A stretch of 9,559 nucleotides of DNA from a bacterium (GTDB lineage Bacteria; Bacteroidota; Ignavibacteria; Kapaibacteriales; UBA2268). How positions within the stretch are numbered: the first letter of the stretch is position 1; every line of letters begins with the position of its first letter. The notes beneath the pieces were generated by a model. The model saw only the letters and a program-made list of their open reading frames with translations. It was not told the DNA's origin and did not search any database. The DNA lies in the NCBI GenBank assembly GCA_024710535.1, contig JANJUO010000018.1, positions 1 to 9,559 of the forward strand, given 5' to 3'. Below, one piece after another: positions 1-5,937 of this stretch. Both the position numbers and the translations under genes were made by a program.

Positions 1-223
1 GTTTGTGTGTTCCTTTTGTTTGTGTGCCATTTGTTAAATCAATTACTTTTCTACCGCTAAGGTCGAAGAGTGAGAGTGAGAGTTCGCAATCGTTTGCTAA
101 TTGATAAACCACTTCTGATGTGTTTGAAAATGGATTAGGGAAAATTTTGATAATTGTTATATTGGCAGGTGGAATATTATTCTTAATTGAGTAAATACTT
201 TTTAAATATAGAACAATGCTATT
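1..223 (-). pseudogene. T9SS type A C-terminal sorting domain fragment, no N-terminal body, runs off left edge
   Basis: The minus strand is open from a TAG at 226-224 to the left edge. It encodes a typical type IX secretion sorting domain: a Pro-rich lead-in (IPPAN), then KIFPNPFSNTSEVVYQL, then LSLFDLSGRKVIDL. The FPNP motif and the 'L.lfDl.Gr.v' strand pair are hallmarks of this family, which guides proteins across the outer membrane in Bacteroidota. The last 20 or so residues should lie beyond the edge. No ATG, GTG or TTG occurs before the domain, and upstream is a 21-bp repeat array with a stop in nearly every unit of this frame. The passenger protein is therefore missing. I read it as a decayed remnant of a secreted protein. 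A frameshift further upstream is unlikely because no coding sequence is recognisable in the array. The domain assignment is firm; pseudogene status is inferred. Confidence 0.65.
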
Positions 224-425
224 CTATCACGTCGAAATGGTATTAAGTCATCCCAAAATGATATTCATTTATGCAAAAATGCTGTTTAATTATGTAAAAA
301 TGTTGTTCAGTTATGCAGGAATGTTGTTCAGTTATGCAAAAATGCTGTTTAGTTATGCTGTAATGGTCTTTGATTTTGTAGAAATGGTGTTTAGTTGAGC
401 TGGAATGGTCTTCAGTCGTGTCTTC
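216..425 (-). repeat. Degenerate 21-bp tandem repeat, left arm (10 units)
   Basis: Ten consecutive 21-bp units start at 216, 237, 258, 279, 300, 321, 342, 363, 384 and 405. The plus-strand unit approximates ATGTTGTTCAGTTATGCAAAA; read on the minus strand its core is ACTGAACAACATT or ACTAAACAGCATT. Units at 300, 321 and 342 are nearly identical, and the outer ones are more diverged. Because 21 is a multiple of three, the plus strand shows an open frame of 7-residue repeats (MLFSYAK-like) from 216, stopped by TGA at 396-398 inside unit nine. No ribosome binding site precedes it, so I regard the open frame as a by-product of the periodicity. Confidence 0.8.
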
Positions 426-441
426 CTTTGAGCATTTTCAC

Positions 442-651
442 GCAAATAAAGTCCATTCTTTGGCAAAATAATAGCAAGATTAAGCAAATCAACAACATTC
501 CTTCGTAAAAGAAGAGCAAGATTTCAAGACTAAACAGCATTCATATTCAACAGGATAGTAAGTTTTGAAAACTGAACAACATTCTTATTCAACCGAATAG
601 CATGATTGCACAATTAAATACCATTCTGTTGCAATTGAAAAGAAAGACAGA
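442..651 (+). repeat. Degenerate 21-bp tandem repeat, right arm (10 units), inverted relative to the left arm
   Basis: Ten 21-bp units run from 442 to 651 with the same core on the opposite strand. They start at 442, 463, 484, 505, 526, 547, 568, 589, 610 and 631. The clearest are 526-546 (ACTAAACAGCATT) and 568-588 (ACTGAACAACATT); each shares a 13-base core exactly with the reverse complement of a left-arm unit. Other units keep the spacing but are more degenerate (for example AATAGCATGATT in 589-609). Only 16 bp (426-441) separate the arms, so the locus is a head-to-head array of ten plus ten units. No open frame persists through this arm on either strand. Confidence 0.72.
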
Positions 652-852
652 GCAAATGAATTGTAAATTAAAATTATAAAAGAACAAAAAGCGGTATCCA
701 CAAACTATGTAAATTTATATAATTACAATTACTTAGTTAATAATCCATATCTTTTGTGAATATTTTACTAATCGTGTTTTTCATTACAATTAGATATATA
801 ATCTCATTTTAAAAAAATTAAGGAAGAACCAACAAATTCAGGTGAAATAAAA

Positions 853-920
853 CGAAAATCCTCGCCAAACTACATAGATTTTTAATTTCAGTGATTTCAA
901 TGAAATTATTTAGGTTTTCG
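853..920 (+). promoter_or_regulatory. Nested inverted repeats in the glnA upstream region
   Basis: Outer arms 853-862 (CGAAAATCCT, with T859 bulged) and 912-920 (AGGTTTTCG) are complementary. Inside them 883-890 (TAATTTCA) and 901-908 (TGAAATTA) form a perfect 8-bp inverted repeat. This could be an RNA stem if transcription starts far upstream, or a pair of DNA operator sites. It is not followed by a T-run, so it is not a terminator. Confidence 0.4.
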
Positions 921-1019
921 AGGCAACCCTTTGGATATTTTATGAGAATATAATCGAAACTCTATGATCATCTATTGTTAAAAAAACAAATTTAACTTTA
1001 TTATTTAAAAAGAATTTAG

Positions 1020-1027
1020 TAAGTTTG
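1020..1027 (+). promoter_or_regulatory. Candidate glnA promoter -7 box (TAAGTTTG)
   Basis: TAAGTTTG matches the Bacteroidota -7 consensus TAnnTTTG exactly. The expected -33 TTG is poorly matched: only CTTTA lies at the right distance, around 996-1000. Transcription would start near 1032, giving a leader of about 76 nt that opens with the inverted repeat at 1034-1057. It is the only exact -7 match I found near glnA. Confidence 0.4.
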
Positions 1028-1033
1028 AATCAG

Positions 1034-1057
1034 TAAATTGCATTAATTTGCAATTTA
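1034..1057. promoter_or_regulatory. 9-bp-arm perfect inverted repeat just downstream of the candidate glnA start site
   Basis: TAAATTGCA (1034-1042) and TGCAATTTA (1049-1057) are exact reverse complements around a 6-nt loop, TTAATT. It lies about 50 bp before the glnA start codon and would overlap the predicted transcription start. That position fits a repressor operator or a 5' hairpin. No known regulator's site is recognised. Confidence 0.45.
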
Positions 1058-1107
1058 TGATTATTTGTTAATTTTAAAAAAATTGATTAGTTTGAGGTTT
1101 ATTTATT

Positions 1108-2649
1108 ATGGAAAAAGAAATATTTGCATTGACTGATCCTATTAGTATTATTACTGGCAAGGACAAAAATTCATTAACAAGAAATGATTTGATTAAAGTA
1201 ATGATAGAAAAAAAAATTGAACGCATTACTTTTCACTACACTGGTATTGATGGAAAAATCAAAGAGTTACGTATCCCGATTTCTAATCGCAAGCAGGCAG
1301 AATTAATCCTTGCCGAAGGCGAAAGATGCGATGGATCATCTATTTTTAAAGGTATGGTGGATGTTGGTAAGTCGGATCTTTATGTGGTTCCGGTTTATAA
1401 AACTGCGTTTTTGAATCCATTCGACCCAACAAGTTTGGATTTGACATGTAGATTCCTTGACAGAAACGGAAATCTTGCTGATTTTGCACCGGATAATATC
1501 CTCGCAAAAGCACACAATAATTTCAAAAATAAAACCGGTTTCGATATTTATTCGCTTGGTGAACTTGAATTTTATTTAATTGGTAATTTTGAAAATCAAA
1601 CTTATCCAATGCCAAAGCAACGCGGCTATCATCAAAGTGCACCTTTTGTGAAAACTGATCACATTGTTAATGAAATGCTTCATCACATGGCAAAAATTAC
1701 AGGTAATATTAAATATGCTCATAACGAAGTTGGATATATCGATAAAGTTGAGAGCGATTTTGCAGAATTAAAAGGCAAAAGTGCTGAGCAAGTTGAAATT
1801 GAATTCTTACTAACTCCAATCGAGGAAACCGCTGATGTTATGGTACTTGCAAGTTGGTTGGTTCGGAATGTGGCTTATAAACATGGCTTCGTGGCAACAT
1901 TTTTCCCTAAAATTGATACCGAGCATGCTGGCAATGGCTTGCATTTCCATAATGCTTTATATAAAAATGGCAAAAATGTGATGACTAAACAGGATGGAAC
2001 TTTAGCTGATGAAGCAATTCAATTTATTGGTGGATTATGTCAATATGCACCATCATTGACAGCATTTGGAAATATGGTTTCATCTTCATATTTAAGATTA
2101 GTACCAAATCACGAAGCACCTACAAAAGTTTGCTGGAGCGAAAGCAACCGCAGTTCTCTAATTAGAGTGCCACTTGCATGGACAAGCAAAAAGGATTTGG
2201 CTATGCAATTAAATCCACAAGAACCAAATCCATACAATTATCAAGAAAGTCGTCAAACTGTTGAACTTCGCAGTCCGGATGGAAGTGCTAATGTTCATTT
2301 GCTTCTTGCAGGAATAACAATGGCGGCAGATTGGGGATTAGGCAATAAGGAAGAGTCAACAGAACTTGCAAAAAATAGTTATGTATCAGAAAATATTCAT
2401 GCAAATCCTGCATTTAATGAATTAGGAGATTTGGCAACAAGTTGTGTTGAATCTTCTGAAATTCTCCTTTCAAATAAGCATTTATATGAAAGAGAAAATA
2501 TATTTCCACATAGAGTTATCGAACAAGTTGCGAACACTCTTCAAAACGAAAACGATAGAAATCTAAACAAGCGAATCATGGCATTGCCAAAAGAAGAGCA
2601 ATCTTACGAATCAAGAAGAATTATGCACAGAAATTTGCATAAACACTAA
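1108..2649 (+). CDS. glnA: Glutamine synthetase (GlnA family)
   Basis: Cytosolic enzyme that makes glutamine from glutamate, ammonia and ATP, the main entry of ammonium into biosynthesis. At 513 aa it is somewhat longer than classical type I enzymes (about 470). The N-terminal beta-grasp domain (roughly residues 30-120) contains YTGIDGKIKELRIPI and DGSSI (75-79). The catalytic domain follows: GELEFYL (151-157, metal-binding Glu), EVGYIDKVESDF (207-218), FFPKIDTEHAGNGLHFHN (265-282, the usual 'PKP..G.G.H.H' ATP/metal region), LVPNHEAPTKVCWSESNRSSLIRVP (331-355) and VELRSPDGSANVHL (385-398). The Tyr-containing NLYDLP adenylylation motif of GSI-beta enzymes is not visible, so control by adenylylation is unlikely. 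ATG at 1108 is preceded by GAGG (1094-1097), 10 nt away. A terminator follows and no glnB, amt or glt gene is adjacent, so it looks monocistronic. Confidence 0.95.
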   Translation: MEKEIFALTDPISIITGKDKNSLTRNDLIKVMIEKKIERITFHYTGIDGKIKELRIPISNRKQAELILAEGERCDGSSIFKGMVDVGKSDLYVVPVYKTAFLNPFDPTSLDLTCRFLDRNGNLADFAPDNILAKAHNNFKNKTGFDIYSLGELEFYLIGNFENQTYPMPKQRGYHQSAPFVKTDHIVNEMLHHMAKITGNIKYAHNEVGYIDKVESDFAELKGKSAEQVEIEFLLTPIEETADVMVLASWLVRNVAYKHGFVATFFPKIDTEHAGNGLHFHNALYKNGKNVMTKQDGTLADEAIQFIGGLCQYAPSLTAFGNMVSSSYLRLVPNHEAPTKVCWSESNRSSLIRVPLAWTSKKDLAMQLNPQEPNPYNYQESRQTVELRSPDGSANVHLLLAGITMAADWGLGNKEESTELAKNSYVSENIHANPAFNELGDLATSCVESSEILLSNKHLYERENIFPHRVIEQVANTLQNENDRNLNKRIMALPKEEQSYESRRIMHRNLHKH

Positions 2650-2696
2650 TTTCGATTAATTCTTAAAACCTTTCGAAATTTTCAAAGAAATTACAA

Positions 2697-2731
2697 AACA
2701 TCCCAGGACTCAAGTCTTGGGATGTTTTTTT
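2697..2731 (+). terminator. Intrinsic terminator of glnA
   Basis: AACATCCCAGGACT (2697-2710) pairs with AGTCTTGGGATGTT (2713-2726) with a single G-T wobble; the innermost pairs must open to form the loop. Seven T residues follow at 2725-2731. It lies 47 nt after the glnA stop codon. Confidence 0.9.
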
Positions 2732-3098
2732 GTTGACTGTATTTCGACACTTCGAGAAACTCAGTGCAACGCAAGCTCAAAAATGTTGGATGTAATATCA
2801 ATCAGAACAAACATAGGATGTCTTTTTCAATGGTGCTTCCCCAGACATCCGATGTTTTCAAAGCATCGGATGCATTATTAACAAACCTCCTCTCGCCCCA
2901 TTTCTTTGTCCCGCGTCCCAACTTCTAATCTTAGCGAGAAGGTATGATATATAAATCGTTCTTAAATAATTACATTGCCTATTCATAAACGTAATACTGA
3001 AAGAAACAAGAATGTCAAATTTAGATTGATTTAGAAAACAAAATTTAGAATAATTATTTGCAAAAATCGTTGATATTTTTTTAATTAGGAGAAAATTT
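2732..3098. other. Non-coding intergenic region between glnA and the paaG-like gene
   Basis: No supported gene lies here. The left part (2742-2775) contains TTTCGACACTTCGAGAAACT, which resembles dispersed intergenic repeats of Bacteroidota genomes; that is an impression, not a search result. Competing hairpins follow at 2816-2872, then a patch at about 2884-2945 that is noticeably richer in C and G than its surroundings. From about 2950 the sequence is AT-rich up to the ribosome binding site AGGAG at 3087-3091. No exact TAnnTTTG box was found upstream of the next gene. Confidence 0.5.
2816..2872. repeat. Mutually exclusive inverted repeats built on GGATG/CATCC
   Basis: GGATGTCT (2816-2823) is an exact reverse complement of AGACATCC (2843-2850). 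CATCCGATG (2846-2854) is an exact reverse complement of CATCGGATG (2864-2872). The two stems share 2846-2850, so only one can form at a time. Neither is followed by a T-run on the plus strand. The arrangement could be a degenerate palindromic repeat element or a switch-like RNA. Confidence 0.55.
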
Positions 3099-3872
3099 AT
3101 GAAATATATAAAATATAATATCAACAATAATATTGCTGAAATTACTTTGAACAATCCTGAAGTTCTTAATAGTTTCAATATGGAAATGTCGATTGAATTA
3201 ATCAATTTGCTGAAAACTATCAATGATAATCAGGAAATAAGAGCAGTTGTTATCAAAGGCGAAGGTCGTGCATTTTGTGCTGGACAGGATTTGCAAGAAG
3301 CAATTAGTGGTAAGTACAAAATTATTGAAATTGTAAAAGAGCAATATAATAAGATAATTTTGGCAATCAGAAATATGCAAAAACCGGTAATTGCAATGGT
3401 AAATGCCGTTGCCGCAGGAGCAGGAGCAAATATTGCATTGGCTTGCGATTTCGTTGTTGCTTCCGATAAAGCGAATTTTATTCAGGCATTCAGCAAAATC
3501 GGCTTGATTCCCGATAGCGGCGGCACATTCTTGCTACCTGCCTTGATTGGATTGGCTCGTTCGAATGCTTTGCTTATGCTTGGCGACAAACTTTCTGCAA
3601 TTGAAGCAGAGCGAATCGGCTTAATTTATAAATGTGTAGAATCCGAAAAATTAGAAGAATTTACTTTTGAATTGGCTAATAGACTTTCTCAAATGCCGAC
3701 AAAAGCATTATGGCTTACTAAGCAGTTACTTTTGAAATCATACTCAAATTCCCTTGAACAACAATTGGAATTAGAGGCAGAATATCAAAATATTGCAGGC
3801 GATTCTTATGATTACAAAGAAGGCGTGAATGCATTTTTAGAAAAGCGTGCTCCAGAATTTCGTGGGTATTGA
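3099..3872 (+). CDS. paaG: PaaG-like enoyl-CoA hydratase/isomerase family protein (crotonase fold)
   Basis: A 257-aa crotonase-superfamily enzyme of usual length, acting on acyl-CoA thioesters in the cytosol. The oxyanion-hole elements are FCAGQDL (59-65) and AVAAGAGAN (103-111). The two glutamates that catalyse hydration in true enoyl-CoA hydratases fall at N111 and F131 in my alignment, while D139 in IGLIPDSGG sits where isomerases such as PaaG and dienoyl-CoA isomerase have their catalytic Asp. The C-terminus, with LELEAEYQNIAG and YKEGVNAFLEKRAPEFRG, closely follows the PaaG pattern. PaaG converts ring-1,2-epoxyphenylacetyl-CoA to the oxepin and also isomerises unsaturated acyl-CoAs. No other phenylacetate gene is nearby, so a fatty-acid role is equally possible. 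ATG follows AGGAG (3087-3091) by 7 nt. The stop TGA directly adjoins msrA, suggesting cotranscription. Confidence 0.85.
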   Translation: MKYIKYNINNNIAEITLNNPEVLNSFNMEMSIELINLLKTINDNQEIRAVVIKGEGRAFCAGQDLQEAISGKYKIIEIVKEQYNKIILAIRNMQKPVIAMVNAVAAGAGANIALACDFVVASDKANFIQAFSKIGLIPDSGGTFLLPALIGLARSNALLMLGDKLSAIEAERIGLIYKCVESEKLEEFTFELANRLSQMPTKALWLTKQLLLKSYSNSLEQQLELEAEYQNIAGDSYDYKEGVNAFLEKRAPEFRGY

Positions 3873-3883
3873 GTCATGATATT

Positions 3884-4465
3884 ATGAAAAAAATAACATT
3901 TCTTTTAATAATAATTTTAATGAGTTACTTTGTTTTGAATCAATTTTTGATATCAGGTAATTTAGAACAAAATAAAAATGAGGAAAAAATGAACGGATTA
4001 CAAACTGCAACATTTGGGGCGGGATGCTTTTGGGGTGTAGAATTAAAATTCTCAAAGCTGAAAGGAGTAGTTTCTACAAAAGTAGGTTATATGGGCGGCA
4101 AACTTGATAATCCTTCATATCAGGATGTTTGTTATAATAAAACCGGACATGCCGAAGTAGTTCAGGTTGAATTCAACCCTTCAGAAATATCTTTTGAGGA
4201 ACTTGTAAATGCGTTTTTTACATTCCACGACCCAACACAATTGAACCGCCAAGGACCCGATGTTGGCGACCAATATCGTTCTTCTATATTTTTTCAAAAT
4301 GAAGAGCAGAAAAATTCATCAATTAAAATAATTGAGCAATTAAATAAATCAAAATTCAACAATGAAATTGTAACAAAGCTCGAAAAAGCAGATACATTCT
4401 GGTTAGCCGAGGAGTATCATCAAAAATATTTACAAAAAAGAGGTTATAATTCTTGTTCTTATTAA
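3884..4465 (+). CDS. msrA: Peptide-methionine (S)-S-oxide reductase MsrA, N-terminally membrane anchored
   Basis: Reduces the S-epimer of methionine sulfoxide in proteins, repairing oxidative damage. Numbered from ATG 3884 (193 aa): the active-site motif GAGCFWGVE has its nucleophilic Cys at 48. It is followed by KVGYMGG, a second Cys (83) in QDVCYNKTGHAEVVQVEFNP, FHDPTQLNRQGPDVGDQYRS, and WLAEEYHQKYL near the end. The last Cys (191, in NSCSY) is the probable resolving Cys. No MsrB domain is fused. Residues 2-23 (KKITFLLIIILMSYFVLNQFLI) are a hydrophobic segment with a Lys-Lys start, so this form is anchored or exported. ATG 3884 is preferred because it gives a canonical signal N-terminus. 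A TTG at 3869 overlapping the upstream TGA is possible. An internal ATG at 3989 with a strong ribosome binding site would make a cytosolic form. Confidence 0.93.
   Translation: MKKITFLLIIILMSYFVLNQFLISGNLEQNKNEEKMNGLQTATFGAGCFWGVELKFSKLKGVVSTKVGYMGGKLDNPSYQDVCYNKTGHAEVVQVEFNPSEISFEELVNAFFTFHDPTQLNRQGPDVGDQYRSSIFFQNEEQKNSSIKIIEQLNKSKFNNEIVTKLEKADTFWLAEEYHQKYLQKRGYNSCSY
3980..3991 (+). promoter_or_regulatory. Internal ribosome binding site and ATG within msrA
   Basis: GAGG at 3980-3983 lies 5 nt before an in-frame ATG at 3989-3991. Starting there gives a protein beginning MNGLQTATFGAGCFWG, exactly where ordinary cytosolic MsrA enzymes begin. Neither upstream start (TTG 3869, ATG 3884) has a comparable Shine-Dalgarno sequence. 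Confidence 0.55.
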
Positions 4466-4478
4466 TAAAATTATTAAA

Positions 4479-4486
4479 TATTTTTG
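4479..4486 (+). promoter_or_regulatory. Candidate -7 box (TATTTTTG) before the Fn3 lipoprotein gene
   Basis: Exact match to TAnnTTTG. A TTG at 4453-4455 is 23 nt upstream, slightly too far. There is no clear terminator after msrA, so read-through from msrA is an alternative to a separate promoter. Confidence 0.3.
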
Positions 4487-4558
4487 GTTTTATTTCGTAT
4501 ATATAATTGATTATTATTTTTCACTTTTTATTTTTACAAATTTTTTAGGAGTACTTAT

Positions 4559-5470
4559 ATGAAATTTTTCAATTTGGCTAAATATTTTGCCATAATTGCT
4601 ATTTCAGCATTCATCTTTACTGCATGTGAAGAAAATGTAACAAACCCTGATACTGAGCAACCAAAGCCAGAATCAATCACCAATCTTCAAGCAACAACTT
4701 TTGCTAAAGATACTATCGCTTTAAAATTCACTCAATCTGTTTCAGAGTCAAACACTTTGTTTACAGACTACACACTTACAATTACTCCGGGCACTTATGC
4801 TCCAATGACAGTTCCAAAAGGAACAAACTACATCAAAATCGGTGGTTTGCAATCAAACATTGAATATACTTTCTCAATTATAGCTAATTATTCTAATGAT
4901 TCATCATCAGCACCTGCAACAATCAAATGGGCAACTGCATACAGATTCGACAAAAATATCAACGATGATACAGAAGTAATCAAAATTTACGAAAGTGCTT
5001 CTGATTTTGGTAGTGGCTTGATGCTTTATACAATGCAAGGATCAACTGCTGGCTCAGTTGCAAAGAAAATTGCAAATAGTATTGATTGGGATCTTGCTCT
5101 TCATACACAAACAGCTGGCGAAATCAGATTTGGTTCAGCAAAAGGTATTGGATATAATTTCACTACACAACCAAACGTAACTGAAGTTAGCGAACCAATC
5201 GTTGCAAATTCATTAAATGAAGTATTCGATAGCCAGGCATTGAATGCAAAAATTTACAAACAACAATATGTGAATTTATCAAATTATACTAATAATCTTG
5301 TATTTTATGCACGTAAAGTTGTTGGTTCAGACTACTATTATGCTAAAGTACTTGTTAAAAAAGGCACAAACGGTTTCTTACAAGGATCAGGTAACAATCG
5401 TTATATTGAGCTTCAAGTTTCTTACCAAACTGCGAAGAATTTACCTTATGCAAAAACTGCATCTAACTAA
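4559..5470 (+). CDS. Lipoprotein with a fibronectin type III domain and an uncharacterised C-terminal domain
   Basis: A 303-aa predicted lipoprotein. A Lys-containing hydrophobic signal ends in the lipobox FTAC, with the lipidated Cys at 23 followed by EEN; lipidation should place it in the envelope. After a short Pro-rich spacer, residues 37-128 look like a fibronectin type III domain (PESITNLQATTF at its start, GLQSNIEYTFSI and the final strands typical). Residues 130-303 form a second domain with IDWDLALHT (175-183), SLNEVFDSQ (218-226), YYYAKVLVKK (259-268) and a closing YIELQVSYQ (282-290). This pattern recalls HmuY-like envelope proteins, but the resemblance is weak and I do not assign haem binding. 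AGGAG (4547-4551) precedes ATG by 7 nt. The next gene begins 20 nt after the stop, so the two are probably one operon. Confidence 0.82.
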   Translation: MKFFNLAKYFAIIAISAFIFTACEENVTNPDTEQPKPESITNLQATTFAKDTIALKFTQSVSESNTLFTDYTLTITPGTYAPMTVPKGTNYIKIGGLQSNIEYTFSIIANYSNDSSSAPATIKWATAYRFDKNINDDTEVIKIYESASDFGSGLMLYTMQGSTAGSVAKKIANSIDWDLALHTQTAGEIRFGSAKGIGYNFTTQPNVTEVSEPIVANSLNEVFDSQALNAKIYKQQYVNLSNYTNNLVFYARKVVGSDYYYAKVLVKKGTNGFLQGSGNNRYIELQVSYQTAKNLPYAKTASN

Positions 5471-5490
5471 TTTATAGAGGGAATAAAACT

Positions 5491-5856
5491 ATGAAAAACA
5501 AAATTTTAGTATTAGGTTTGGCATTAGCATTTATTTTCAGTACTTTTGCTGTTATTAACACTTATGCTCAAAAAGCACAAAAGCCAATCAAAGGTACCGT
5601 TGTTAGTTTGCATGACATTGTTATGGGTGGCAAAGGTATTGTTTCGAAAGATGAAGCAAAGAAACTTGCTGAAAACGGAAATGCAATTGTATTCAAATCA
5701 GGTAAGAAAATCTATTTCGTTTATAACGAAGACGGAACTTTTGCCGGAAAAAAATTAGCAAACTATGCTGAAAGTACTTCAGTTGGTATTGTTGGTAAAA
5801 CAAAAACCGTGAACGGTATCAACATCATCATTATGTCGATGATTGATAATATGTAA
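5491..5856 (+). CDS. Small exported protein, paralogue of the lipoprotein at 5935-6450
   Basis: A 121-aa protein of unknown function. Residues 1-26 form a signal peptide (MKNK, hydrophobic core, then NTYA before QKAQ) with likely cleavage after Ala 26, which gives a soluble periplasmic or secreted protein of about 95 residues. The mature part begins KPIKGTVVSL and contains IVFKSGKKIYFVYNEDGTFAGKKL (66-89), followed by VGIVGKTKTVNG and a hydrophobic strand IIIMSMI. Short alternating strands with Gly turns suggest a small beta-barrel, OB-like fold. It shares the [VI]Y.VYNEDGT.AGK motif and overall layout with the lipoprotein gene that follows, so the two arose by duplication. GAGGG (5477-5481) lies 9 nt before ATG. 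It is probably co-transcribed with the Fn3 lipoprotein and ends at the terminator just downstream. Confidence 0.8.
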   Translation: MKNKILVLGLALAFIFSTFAVINTYAQKAQKPIKGTVVSLHDIVMGGKGIVSKDEAKKLAENGNAIVFKSGKKIYFVYNEDGTFAGKKLANYAESTSVGIVGKTKTVNGINIIIMSMIDNM

Positions 5857-5866
5857 TCTCTCCACA

Positions 5867-5901
5867 CCAACCTGCTCAATAGGGCAGGTTGGAATTTTTT
5901 T
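5867..5901 (+). terminator. Intrinsic terminator after the small exported protein gene
   Basis: CCAACCTGCTC (5867-5877) pairs with GGGCAGGTTGG (5882-5892) with one T-G wobble around an AATA loop. It is followed by seven T residues (5895-5901). It separates the operon 4559-5856 from the lipoprotein paralogue. Confidence 0.9.
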
Positions 5902-5922
5902 CCAAATTTTTTTTATTAAATT

Positions 5923-5937
5923 AAAGGTGCATATATT
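5923..5937 (+). promoter_or_regulatory. Ribosome binding site and probable ATT start codon of the lipoprotein gene
   Basis: AAAGG (5923-5927) lies 7 nt before ATT at 5935-5937. From that ATT the frame reads (start)-KNFILFIILSYLLVIIGC, a complete lipoprotein signal peptide. No ATG, GTG or TTG occurs in frame between the upstream TAA (5917-5919) and 5971, and the TTG at 5971 would leave only six residues before the lipid Cys. Confidence 0.55.

Larger units (their letters stand above)
652..1107. other. AT-rich non-coding leader region upstream of glnA
   Basis: No credible coding region is seen on either strand. The stretch holds a nested inverted repeat (853-920), a -7-type promoter box (1020-1027) and a 9-bp-arm inverted repeat (1034-1057), listed separately. 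The rest is AT-rich sequence without a recognisable RNA gene or riboswitch. Confidence 0.6.

Noticed and set aside
216..398. 60-aa plus-strand open frame of 7-residue repeats (MLFSYAK-like)
   Set aside because: It is the trace of the 21-bp DNA repeat. There is no ribosome binding site, the frame is stopped within the array, and the inverted right arm does not keep it.
216..651. CRISPR array
   Set aside because: Units are contiguous 21-bp degenerate repeats with no spacers, they invert halfway, and no cas genes are near.
853..1107. Glutamine riboswitch (glnA motif) in the glnA leader
   Set aside because: The inverted repeats do not show the conserved core of that RNA as I know it, which is mainly cyanobacterial.
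2858..3223. 121-aa minus-strand open frame
   Set aside because: Half of it lies antisense to the well-supported paaG-like gene and the rest covers a palindromic intergenic region; the protein looks like no family and has no start signal.
3198..3380. 60-aa minus-strand open frame inside the paaG-like gene
   Set aside because: Antisense shadow of a gene with strong family motifs.
5546..5758. Plus-strand open frame within the small exported protein gene
   Set aside because: Alternate frame of a gene that has a ribosome binding site, a signal peptide and a paralogue; no independent support.
5889..5905. Second hairpin TTGGAA/TTCCAA after the 5867-5901 terminator
   Set aside because: It overlaps and competes with a much stronger terminator stem and adds no clear function.
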